From assembly GCA_030611765.1 (NCBI GenBank), contig JAUWPE010000011.1, forward strand, positions 1 to 37,122: 37,122 bases of DNA, in the 5' to 3' direction. Under the pieces are notes generated by a model that saw only the letters and a program-made list of their open reading frames with translations, searched no databases and was not told the DNA's origin. Below, in pieces: positions 27,915 to 35,383 of this stretch (position 1 is the stretch's first letter; each line of letters begins with the position of its first letter). The stretch comes from Candidatus Cloacimonadota bacterium (GTDB lineage Bacteria > Cloacimonadota > Cloacimonadia > JGIOTU-2). Position numbers and translations under genes: made by a program.

Positions 27915-28244
27915 AAAAGCTCCTTTGTATAAGAATTGATATTTAGTTTCATATTATTCATAATAATGTAGCTTGAAAAATAGCATCGGGATTTTATGTC
28001 AATAATAATTGAAAATATTTGGAAATTTTAGATATGCCTTCTGCGCTGGAATGCGAGTTGGAGAGCATGTCTTAAATCGGAAGGTGCTTACGAATTACTT
28101 ATCACAAGCTCTGCGATCCGGCTTCATTTCATTTCAGTCTTCTCCGCCGGCTTGCGGATACGCCCAGACAGGACGCCGTGGCAAGATTTAGACGAGATAA
28201 TTCTTTTTATGCTTGAATCGCAGCGAGCAAAGCGAGTGTGATTC

Positions 28245-28323
28245 GAGGACTGGATGCACATTCTCGCTTCATACTTCGCTACGAAGCAAGTCTGTGCACG
28301 ATCTCCTTTTCAAATCATTATCC
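28245..28323 (+). repeat. 79-bp direct repeat, copy A
   Basis: This segment, beginning GAGGACTGGATGCACA, recurs at 28516-28594 with the same length and four differences. Its centre folds as a hairpin (ACTTCG-CTA-CGAAGC) enclosed by an outer TGCACA/TGTGCA pairing. It is part of a larger duplicated block, with a shared GGAGAGCATGT also at 28060 and 28496. Confidence 0.75.
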
Positions 28324-28325
28324 GA

Positions 28326-28464
28326 TATTCTTTATTTTTTGATTTAAGAACACCGAACACCGATTGCAGATTTATAATCATATTATCTTGTCAAATCTCA
28401 AATCGTTAATCGATATTCGGCATTCAGTACAACCCGAGTCGTTCCCTTCACGACCGACTCGTGT
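28326..28464 (+). repeat. 139-bp direct repeat, copy 1 (empty site)
   Basis: This sequence matches 28649-28835 at 136 of 139 positions once a 48-bp insertion in the second copy is removed. It contains the uninterrupted CGTTAATCGATATTCGG junction. It ends in an inverted repeat, CGAGTCG/CGACTCG. Confidence 0.85.
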
Positions 28465-28515
28465 AGTCTTAGTAATTGGAGACTTGAGACATGTCGGAGA
28501 GCATGTTTTAAGTTG

Positions 28516-28594
28516 GAGGACTGGCTGCACATCCTCGCTTCATACTTCGCTACGAAGCAAGTCTGTGCACGATCTCTTTTTCAAATCATCATCC
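28516..28594 (+). repeat. 79-bp direct repeat, copy B
   Basis: This is the second copy of the 28245-28323 unit, with four substitutions and no indel. It is followed by a 44-bp ATCAGCATCATCAGCG-type unit (28609-28652), also present at 19074-19116. Confidence 0.75.
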
Positions 28595-28648
28595 CATTTT
28601 ATTTTTTAAATCTGTGTTTATCAGCATCATCAGCGATAATCTGCGTAC

Positions 28649-28835
28649 TATTCTTTATTTTTTGATTTAAGAACACCGAACACCGATTGCAGATTTATGA
28701 TCATATTGTCTTCTCAAATCTCAAATCGTTAACCCTGTGAAATAGCAAAGCTAAATCTTCGATTTATTTAACAGGGTTAATCGATATTCGGCATTCAGTA
28801 CAACCCGAGTCGTTCCCTTCACGACCGACTCGTGT
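28649..28835 (+). repeat. 139-bp direct repeat, copy 2 (filled site)
   Basis: This is the same sequence as 28326-28464, with three substitutions and one clean 48-bp insertion at 28733-28780. The rest of the 27915-28950 gap has no evident gene, only palindromes and repeats. Confidence 0.85.
28733..28780. mobile_element. 48-bp palindromic insertion at a TTAA target
   Basis: Compared with the empty copy at 28326-28464, this copy carries a precise insertion beginning CCCTGTGAAATA and ending TTTAACAGGG, flanked by TTAA on both sides (28729-28732 and 28777-28780). The ends are inverted repeats: TTAACCCTGT/ACAGGGTTAA, extended to 16 nt with one mismatch. The interior holds a further small hairpin (TAAAT/ATTTA around CTTCG). 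It cannot code for protein. It resembles a REP- or MITE-like unit moved by an enzyme encoded elsewhere. Confidence 0.65.
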
Positions 28836-28852
28836 TGTCGCTGTATAAAAAA

Positions 28853-28895
28853 ACCTTGCGAATGGTTGAGTTTCGAGACCTTCGCAATGGTTAAG
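28853..28895 (+). repeat. Two related 18-bp units forming a hairpin
   Basis: ACCTTGCGAATGGTTGAG (28853-28870) and ACCTTCGCAATGGTTAAG (28878-28895) are direct near-repeats whose centres TTGCGAA (28856-28862) and TTCGCAA (28881-28887) are also inverted relative to each other. They lie just upstream of the kinase gene. Confidence 0.5.
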
Positions 28896-28950
28896 ATCAT
28901 CAAGTTGACAAAAATTACCGCTCTCATAAAAAGGTCTCAAAGGAGTCATA

Positions 28951-30291
28951 ATGGCTGAAATAACTCATGTAATAAAAAGAAGCGGTGCAAAGGTGCGGTT
29001 CAATCCTATACGCATCGCAAATGCAATATACAGAGCTGCGATAGCAGTGGGTGGCAGGGACAAAAAACAAGCAGAACTTCTTGCAGAACAGGTTGAGGAA
29101 ATTCTAAAAAACAAGTTCTCTAAAGAGAATCCTCCGCATGTGGAAGAAATTCAAGATTTCGTTGAGCAAGTTTTGATAAAGAATGGGCACGATGAAGTGG
29201 CAAAAGAATACATCCTTTACCGCAACGAGCAGAACCGCAAGAGGGAAGAAAGAAATCAGAAATTATCCCATCCTTCTGAAAATATTCCATGGGCAAAACT
29301 CTGGAAAGTGCTCGATTGGGCTACAAAAAATGATCTCAATACGATTGTAAAAATGAATGCACGCATAAAAAATGGTGAGTTTCCCCATATTGTGCACGAG
29401 TCCGAAAGTGCTTATGAAAACGAGGTGAACATCACAGCAGAGCTTATATTGGAACGGGAAGGCAAAGTCAAAGTCGTGATGATCAGCGGTCCTTCTTCTT
29501 CCGGAAAAACTACCACAACTATAAAGCTCGAACAGCGCCTGAAAAAACATGGCTTGAGCTTTGTTACACTCAATGTAGATAACTATTTCTTCGATCTGGA
29601 AATGCACCCGAAAGATGAGTTTGGTGATTATGACTTTGAAACACCTCAAGCGCTCGACCTGCCAATGATAAATGAGCATATCAGTGCTCTGTGCAGAGGC
29701 ATAGAGGTGAAAATTCCTTTCTATGATTTTAAAACAGGGTCACGCTTTTTAAATCGAACAAATCTGAAGTTGGGAGAAAACCAAATATTGCTCATTGACA
29801 GTCTGCACGGGCTTTTCCCTGCAATGACAAAGGATGTTTCCAATGAGGTCAAATTCAAACTCTATCTCGAACCCTTGCTGCAAATGAAGAATGAAAAGGG
29901 GCACTACATCCGCTGGACAGACCTCCGCCTGATCCGTAGAATGCTCAGGGATGCTACTCACCGGGCATATAATCCACAGCAAACACTCGAGCACTGGCAT
30001 TATGTGCGCAGCAGTGAGTTGCGAAACATCATTCCTTACATTAACACAACCGATTATATCATAAACAGCGCAATGCCTTATGAGCTCGCCTTGTATGCGA
30101 ACAGGATGTTGAATTTATTCGAGGAATGGACTGAAAAATTCAGAGATGATCCATTAAAAGAGGATGCCTTCAAAAGAGCAAACCGGGTCCGAGAATTTTT
30201 GCAGGAGGTTATTCCTATTGAAGATGATTCTTCAGTTCCCGAACATTCCGTGTTGCGAGAATTTATCGGTGGAAGCAGTTTGAAGTATTAG
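28951..30291 (+). CDS. ATP-cone domain fused to a uridine/nucleoside kinase
   Basis: This 446-residue protein combines two families. Residues 1 to about 95 look like an ATP-cone (THVIKRSGAKVRFNPIRIANAIYRAA...VEEIQDFVEQVLIKNGHDEVAKEYILYR), the nucleotide-sensing domain of ribonucleotide reductases and NrdR. From about 170 a P-loop kinase of the uridine kinase type follows: GPSSSGKTTTT (180-190), LNVDNYFFDLEMHPKDEFGDYDFETPQALDL, IPFYDFKTGSR, LIDSLHGLFP and RMLRDATHRAYNPQQTLEHW. The kinase part matches the nucleoside kinases that in other bacteria carry a TGS-type N-terminal domain, here replaced by the ATP-cone. The ATG has AAAGGAG at good spacing. A TTGACA at 28905-28910 could be its -35 box, though no good -10 is seen. 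It should phosphorylate a nucleoside in the cytoplasm, possibly under (d)ATP control. Confidence 0.88.
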   Translation: MAEITHVIKRSGAKVRFNPIRIANAIYRAAIAVGGRDKKQAELLAEQVEEILKNKFSKENPPHVEEIQDFVEQVLIKNGHDEVAKEYILYRNEQNRKREERNQKLSHPSENIPWAKLWKVLDWATKNDLNTIVKMNARIKNGEFPHIVHESESAYENEVNITAELILEREGKVKVVMISGPSSSGKTTTTIKLEQRLKKHGLSFVTLNVDNYFFDLEMHPKDEFGDYDFETPQALDLPMINEHISALCRGIEVKIPFYDFKTGSRFLNRTNLKLGENQILLIDSLHGLFPAMTKDVSNEVKFKLYLEPLLQMKNEKGHYIRWTDLRLIRRMLRDATHRAYNPQQTLEHWHYVRSSELRNIIPYINTTDYIINSAMPYELALYANRMLNLFEEWTEKFRDDPLKEDAFKRANRVREFLQEVIPIEDDSSVPEHSVLREFIGGSSLKY

Positions 30292-30350
30292 AAGGTTATT
30301 TTACTGGATAGCGACTGCTTTATCTCGCCGGTAAAAATAAGCACAGTAAT

Positions 30351-30406
30351 TAGACTCTTCGACTATACCTTTGCACTTCGTGCTTCAGGTAAGCTCAGAG
30401 TGACAA
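30351..30406 (+). repeat. 56-bp perfect repeat, copy 1
   Basis: This sequence, beginning TAGACTCTTCGACTATACC and ending GAGTGACAA, is identical over 56 bp to 31121-31176. Its interior folds as ACCT-GCAC/GTGC-AGGT. It lies in the gene-poor 30292-31492 region. Confidence 0.8.
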
Positions 30407-30497
30407 AGCTATAAAGTGAATGTTTTTCATTCTGAACGGAATGAAATGCAGTGAAGAATTTAGGCTCTTTGAAGCAATAAGTGGGTTAGTTGAAAAT

Positions 30498-30567
30498 AAT
30501 ATCCAATATCCAACCCCAGTGTAATAAAAAAAAGAAGATTACACGGGGCAGGCACGGAATATCCAAG
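30498..30567. repeat. Left flank of the IVP remnant, inverted relative to 30927-30963
   Basis: AATATCCAATATCCAA (from about 30499) and CACGGAATATCCAA (near 30554) are the reverse complements of units found on the right side of the pseudogene (TTGGATATTGGATATT, TGGATATTCCGTG). The disrupted gene is therefore bracketed by inverted copies of the same short repeat. Confidence 0.5.
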
Positions 30568-30585
30568 TATAAAGGAAAAAGATAG

Positions 30586-30874
30586 ATGAGTGAGAAAGAA
30601 AAGAATAGAGAAAATAATCAAAAGAAGTTTGATTTACAGGAACGTCTTATTGATTACGCAGTTAGATTCTGGTTACCAAGCCCCAGTTTACCAAGGCGTA
30701 ATGCAATGAAGACTGGCTTGGTAACCAACCGAAGTGTGGTTGAAAATAATAGTACGGGCAAAATTAATTAAACCTTCATCAAAATTGTCCCCCTTATTGA
30801 AGGAAACAGATGAGCTGATCTCAATACTTTTCCGCCAGCTGGCGGATACTGCGAAAAGGAATAAGGAACGATAG
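30586..30874 (+). pseudogene. Disrupted 23S-IVP-like four-helix-bundle protein gene
   Basis: Two separated pieces fit one family. The 5' piece starts at ATG 30586 (AAAGGA upstream) with MSEKEKNRENNQKKFDLQER and LIDYAVRF, the usual start of four-helix-bundle (S23/IVP) proteins. The 3' piece, in another frame from about 30734, reads LKIIVRAKLIKPSSKLSPLL, then KETDELISILFRQLADTAKR and a stop at 30872-30874, the usual C-terminus. The central portion (normally the RTSAANYGEA-like region) is missing. In its place is about 66 bp with the inverted arms GGTTACCAAGCC (30671-30682) and GGCTTGGTAACC (30715-30726). A second palindrome, TCCGCCAGCTGGCGGA (30831-30846), lies in frame within the C-terminal piece. 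Clearly non-functional. Confidence 0.7.
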
Positions 30875-30926
30875 TGATAAAAAAACTTCTATGTCCTCAA
30901 CTAACTGGTGGATATACGGTAATAAA

Positions 30927-30963
30927 TGGATATTGGATATTCCGTGTTGGATATTGGATATTC
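30927..30963 (+). repeat. Two copies of TGGATATTGGATATTC
   Basis: The 16-bp unit occurs at 30927-30942 and 30948-30963, separated by five bases. It is inverted with respect to the units at 30498-30567. Confidence 0.6.
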
Positions 30964-31120
30964 AGATTTTATGTATATCGACCCACTTAAAAATAAAAGA
31001 AACCAGAATTTATTTACAAACAATATTCTTGATTCTTAATACAAATATTTTGAAGCAAAATAAAAATTTGGTTAGCAATAGGCTTATCCCATCAAAATAA
31101 GAGATGCTGTTTATAACGAA

Positions 31121-31317
31121 TAGACTCTTCGACTATACCTTTGCACTTCGTGCTTCAGGTAAGCTCAGAGTGACAATAATTTATAAAGTCTGTCATTCTT
31201 GAGCACATTCGCTTTGCTCAGTATAAACCATGTGCTGAGCGTAGCGAATGCATCCGCGAAGAATCTATTTATTAAAAGTGTGACTAACACCTTTGAATGT
31301 GCAGGATAAACCTGCAC
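31121..31317 (+). repeat. 56-bp repeat copy 2 followed by two hairpins
   Basis: Bases 31121-31176 repeat 30351-30406 exactly. Then ATTCGCT...GCTCAG (31207-31221) pairs with CTGAGC...AGCGAAT (31235-31249) around a 2-nt internal loop, and GTGCAGG/CCTGCAC (31299-31317) forms a 7-bp hairpin with loop ATAAA. No gene is evident between 30875 and 31492. Confidence 0.7.
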
Positions 31318-31492
31318 CTACCCTAAAATGTTGTGAGAGAATTATAAACAAAATGTTTGTAGCGACTGAATATATTAAGTCATTATTATCGTGCAAATTA
31401 ATGAAGAAATTCAATGAATGAAATTGAAACTCACTATCCTTGACATTCCAAATCCAACCGACAGAAAAGAACAAAAAATTACCGGAGGACTC

Positions 31493-32737
31493 ATGGCTGA
31501 AAGACTTGAATTTGGAAATATTTCAAGCGAAAAAGCAATGGAACTCGAAGAAACCTACGGGGCACATAATTATCATCCCCTTCCAGTTGTGATAGCAAAA
31601 GGCGATGGACCTTTTGTGTGGGACCCCGAAGGAAATAAATATTATGACTTTCTTTCTGCCTATTCTGCTATTAACCAGGGACATTGTCATCTCAAAATTA
31701 TTGATGCACTTATTAACCAGGCAGAAATTTTAACCTTAACCTCACGAGCATTTTTTAATAATAAACTTGGCGAATATGAGAAGTTCATCACTGAATACTT
31801 CGGATTCGAGATGGTCCTGCCTATGAATACAGGAGTCGAGGGTGTAGAAACCGCAATGAAGCTTGCACGCAGATGGGGCTATGTCAAAAAGGGGATCGAA
31901 GACAACAAGGCAAAGATCATTTTTTGTGAAAATAATTTCCACGGAAGAACTCTCGGTGCGATCTCCGCATCCACAGATCACGATTGCCGCAGGCAGTTTG
32001 GTCCTTTCCTTCCCGGAGTAATCAAAATACCCTATAATAACACCGAAGCGCTCGAACGAGTTTTACAGGAGCAAGGTGATGAAGTGTGCGCATTTATAGT
32101 AGAACCGATTCAGGGTGAAGCCGGTGTTTTTGTTCCGGATGAAGGGTATATCAAAAATTGCTATGACATCTGCAAAAAATATAATGTACTTTTTATCGCT
32201 GACGAAGTGCAGACCGGTATCGGACGAACAGGACGATTGCTTGCATGTGATTATGAAGATGTCAAACCCGATGTGCTGATTTTGGGAAAGGCAATTTCCA
32301 GCGGAGTGCTTCCAGTTTCTGCAGTGCTTTCAAGCAGAGAAATTCTGCTAACGATCAAACCCGGCGAGCATGGCTCAACCTTTGGTGGATTTCCTCTTGC
32401 ATGCGTTGTTGCAACCGCTGCGCTAAAAGTTATAAAAGATGAAAAACTTACTGAAAATGCAGAAAGACTGGGAAAAATATTCCGTGCTGCGCTTGAAGCA
32501 ATCGACTCTCCTCTTATCGAGATCGTACGCGGAAAAGGACTGCTCAATGCGATTGTCATCAAGCCCAAAGACGGTATCGATGCCTGGAAAATATGCTTGA
32601 AGCTCAAAGAAAAAGGTATTCTCGCCAAGCCGACCCATGAACATATCATTCGCTTTGCGCCTCCTCTCGTTATCACGGAAGATCAGCTCAGGGATGCACT
32701 CGCACGAATAAAGACAGTATTTGACGAAATTTTATAA
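31493..32737 (+). CDS. rocD: Ornithine aminotransferase-like class III PLP enzyme
   Basis: This 414-residue cytoplasmic enzyme belongs to the ornithine--oxo-acid transaminase group, which converts ornithine plus 2-oxoglutarate to glutamate semialdehyde. Motifs include [96 protein letters not shown] and [17 protein letters not shown] with PLP lysine K266. I start at 31493 because CGGAGGA precedes that ATG. The longer form from 31418 has no ribosome site. The stop overlaps the LKR gene start by one base (TAATG). The neighbours act on lysine, so a role with lysine-derived semialdehydes is also thinkable, but sequence favours ornithine. Confidence 0.92.
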   Translation: MAERLEFGNISSEKAMELEETYGAHNYHPLPVVIAKGDGPFVWDPEGNKYYDFLSAYSAINQGHCHLKIIDALINQAEILTLTSRAFFNNKLGEYEKFITEYFGFEMVLPMNTGVEGVETAMKLARRWGYVKKGIEDNKAKIIFCENNFHGRTLGAISASTDHDCRRQFGPFLPGVIKIPYNNTEALERVLQEQGDEVCAFIVEPIQGEAGVFVPDEGYIKNCYDICKKYNVLFIADEVQTGIGRTGRLLACDYEDVKPDVLILGKAISSGVLPVSAVLSSREILLTIKPGEHGSTFGGFPLACVVATAALKVIKDEKLTENAERLGKIFRAALEAIDSPLIEIVRGKGLLNAIVIKPKDGIDAWKICLKLKEKGILAKPTHEHIIRFAPPLVITEDQLRDALARIKTVFDEIL

Positions 32738-34041
32738 TGAAGATCGGAATACGCAGAGAAGATAAAAGTAAGTGGGAACGACGGGTCGCAATAACACCCG
32801 ATCATGCAAAACTCCTGAAAATAAAATTTGACATACAAACGATAGCCCAGCCATCAAAGGTACGAATTTTTTCTGATGAGGATTACAAAAAAGCCGGTGC
32901 TATCGTTCAGGAAGACCTTTCAGAATGTCCTGTCGTGTTTGGCGTAAAAGAAATGCCCTCATCCTTTTTTCTTCCCGGAAAAACCTATGTTTTCTTTTCG
33001 CATGTCATCAAAGGGCAGCTCCATAATATGCCAATGCTGCAGCGTCTGATAGACCTGAAATGCAATCTTATTGATTATGAAAAGATAGTGAATGACAAAG
33101 GTCAGAGATTGATATTTTTCGGAAGACACGCCGGTCTGGCAGGTATGGTCGATTCGTTATGGGCTTTTGGTCAACGGCTCAAATTTGAGGGATTACATAC
33201 TCCTTTTGAAAGAGTTCGGAAAGCTTATGAATATGATTCAATGGAAGAGACAAAGGAAGCTTTGCGCAAGATCGGAAAAGAGGTCTCTGAAAGAGGCATT
33301 CCTGATGATATCTGTCCTCTCGTAGTGGGATTTACCGGCTATGGCAATGTGTCAAAAGGAGCGCAGGAGATCATGGATTGTTTCCCATTTATTGAGCTTA
33401 CACCCGAAGAACTTCTTACAATGCAAAAGAAAAATAATATTTCTAAAAACCATCTCTATAAAGTTATATTCAAAGAAAAAGATATTGCTACACCAAAAGA
33501 TGCATCTAAGAACTTTGAGTTGCAAGATTACTTTGAACATCCTGAAAAATACAAATCTCAGTTTGCTCAGTATATACCTCACCTCACCATTCTTATGAAC
33601 TGTATTTACTGGTCACTCGACAGTCCGAGACTCGTCACAAAAGAAGCTTTGAAACAACTTTCTGCAGATGGTCAGCAGCTCAAATTAAAGGTGATAGGGG
33701 ATATAAGCTGTGATATTGAGGGTTCGATCGAGATCACCTGCAAAATCACAGAACCGGACAATCCGACCTTTATATATGACCCGCTTACAGACGAGATCAT
33801 GGACGGGAACGAAGGTAATGGAGTTATAGTTGTGGCTCGTGATAATCTTCCCTGTGAGATTCCCAGAGAAGCATCAACTTCATTCGGTGAAGCGTTGGTG
33901 GATTTTGTTCCAAACCTGCTCGCTGCTCATAGCTCAGGAAAACTCGATGTGATGGAACTTCCAAAAGAATTTCAGACTGCTTTGATCCTGCACGATGGCA
34001 ATCTCACAAAAGACTATACTTATCTCAAGAAATTTTTATAA
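32737..34041 (+). CDS. Lysine-ketoglutarate reductase (saccharopine-forming), LKR-type
   Basis: This 434-residue protein matches the N-terminal (LKR) half of eukaryotic AASS: IGIRREDKSKWERRVAITPDH, QPSKVRIFSDEDYKKAGAIVQEDLSE, VFGVKEMP, KTYVFFSHVIKGQ, LIDYEKIVNDKGQRLIFFGRHAGLAGM and FTGYGNVSKGAQEIMD. It should condense lysine with 2-oxoglutarate to give saccharopine. The fold is the alanine dehydrogenase/transhydrogenase type. It starts on the last base of rocD and is followed 19 bp later by the saccharopine dehydrogenase gene, so the three form one operon. In animals and plants the two activities are fused; here they are separate. Confidence 0.9.
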   Translation: MKIGIRREDKSKWERRVAITPDHAKLLKIKFDIQTIAQPSKVRIFSDEDYKKAGAIVQEDLSECPVVFGVKEMPSSFFLPGKTYVFFSHVIKGQLHNMPMLQRLIDLKCNLIDYEKIVNDKGQRLIFFGRHAGLAGMVDSLWAFGQRLKFEGLHTPFERVRKAYEYDSMEETKEALRKIGKEVSERGIPDDICPLVVGFTGYGNVSKGAQEIMDCFPFIELTPEELLTMQKKNNISKNHLYKVIFKEKDIATPKDASKNFELQDYFEHPEKYKSQFAQYIPHLTILMNCIYWSLDSPRLVTKEALKQLSADGQQLKLKVIGDISCDIEGSIEITCKITEPDNPTFIYDPLTDEIMDGNEGNGVIVVARDNLPCEIPREASTSFGEALVDFVPNLLAAHSSGKLDVMELPKEFQTALILHDGNLTKDYTYLKKFL

Positions 34042-34060
34042 GGAAAGAAAGGATAATTCG

Positions 34061-35383
34061 ATGAAAAAAGTACTTATTTTGGGAGCTGGACTTGTTTCCA
34101 GACCTCATGTGAACTATCTACTCGCACAAAAAGATTTTATGGTAACAGTTGCAAGCCGAACAGTTAGCAAGGCAGAAAAACTTGTTGCAGGACATCCGAA
34201 CGGAACTCCTGTCGAGCTTAATGTCAAAGATGACGACATGCTTGATAAACTCGTTTCCGAGCACGATCTTGCTGTAAGTTTACTGCCTTATACTTATCAT
34301 GTGAAAGTGGCGAAGCTCTGCATCAAACACAGAAAGCATATGGTCACCACATCCTATGTAAGCGATGCAATGAGAGAGCTTGATGCCCAGGCACGTGAAG
34401 CAGATGTGCTTCTTCTTAACGAGATCGGCGTAGATCCCGGTATCGACCACATGTCTGCAATGAGAGTTATTGACGGAGTGAAAGAGAAAAATGGAAGGAT
34501 CGTGAGTTTCAAATCCTTTTGCGGCGGACTTCCAGCACCGGAAGCAAATACCAATCCCTGGGGATACAAATTCTCATGGAGTCCACGCGGCGTTGTCATG
34601 GCGGGAAAGAACTCAGCTAAGTGGCTTGAAGATGGCAAGATAATCGATGTTCACGGACAGGAACTCTTTGCACATCACTGGGAAGTAGAAATTCCTGAAT
34701 TCGGCAAACTCGAGGGTTATCCAAATAGAAATTCTGTTCCGTACGTTGACATATACAGCATCAGGGATACAAAAACAATGTTCCGCGGTACGTTTCGCTA
34801 TCCCGGCTGGTGCGCAACAATGAAGAAGATCGTTGATCTCGGATTTCTTGATGACGAAAAGGAATTCGACCTTGATGGCTTATCCTATGCTGATTTCATG
34901 GAGAAATTTGTTACAGTGAAAACTCATAAAACACTTAAGGAGAACCTTGCCGCACAGTGGGATATTCCAATCGATGCAAATCCAATATATCGTGTTGAAT
35001 GGCTTGGACTCCTAAGTGATGAAAAGATCGGGCTTCAAAAGGGAACAGCTATGGATGTGTTTTGCAATGCGCTCAATGAAAAGCTGACTTATGAACCAGG
35101 CGAGCGGGATCTCCTTGTGCTTCATCATGAATTTATTGCTGAATTCCCGAATAAAAAACAACATATCACTTCAACAATGATAGATTATGGCATTCCGAAC
35201 GGTGACACTTCGATGTCACGCACTGTGGGGCTGCCTGCCTCGATTGCAGTGAAGCTGATCCTTCAGGGAAAAATTCAAGAAAAAGGTGTGAAGATACCCG
35301 TTGATCCTGAAATCTATTTGCCTGTACTTGATGAACTTAAGAAGCAGAACATCGAGTGTGTGGAGCGATTTGAGGATATGTAG
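34061..35383 (+). CDS. Saccharopine dehydrogenase (glutamate-forming)
   Basis: This 440-residue enzyme matches the C-terminal (SDH) half of AASS: VLILGAGLVSRPHVNYLLAQ (NAD(P)-binding loop), DLAVSLLPYTYHVKVAKLCI, MVTTSYVSDAMRELD, NEIGVDPGIDHMSAM, SFCGGLPAPEANTNPWGYKF followed by SWSPRGV, and LEGYPNRNSVPYVDIY. It should split saccharopine into glutamate and 2-aminoadipate semialdehyde. The ATG at 34061 has AAAGGA eight bases upstream. A longer start inside the LKR gene would be unlikely. With LKR it forms a complete two-step lysine degradation route. A semialdehyde dehydrogenase is not in the window. Confidence 0.93.
   Translation: MKKVLILGAGLVSRPHVNYLLAQKDFMVTVASRTVSKAEKLVAGHPNGTPVELNVKDDDMLDKLVSEHDLAVSLLPYTYHVKVAKLCIKHRKHMVTTSYVSDAMRELDAQAREADVLLLNEIGVDPGIDHMSAMRVIDGVKEKNGRIVSFKSFCGGLPAPEANTNPWGYKFSWSPRGVVMAGKNSAKWLEDGKIIDVHGQELFAHHWEVEIPEFGKLEGYPNRNSVPYVDIYSIRDTKTMFRGTFRYPGWCATMKKIVDLGFLDDEKEFDLDGLSYADFMEKFVTVKTHKTLKENLAAQWDIPIDANPIYRVEWLGLLSDEKIGLQKGTAMDVFCNALNEKLTYEPGERDLLVLHHEFIAEFPNKKQHITSTMIDYGIPNGDTSMSRTVGLPASIAVKLILQGKIQEKGVKIPVDPEIYLPVLDELKKQNIECVERFEDM

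Noticed and set aside
28009-28609. Small frames in the repeat region between gcvH and the kinase
   Set aside because: They read through duplicated palindromic sequence and lack ribosome sites.
31418-31492. 25-residue N-terminal extension of the ornithine aminotransferase
   Set aside because: There is no ribosome site at 31418, while CGGAGGA precedes 31493, where the family homology begins.
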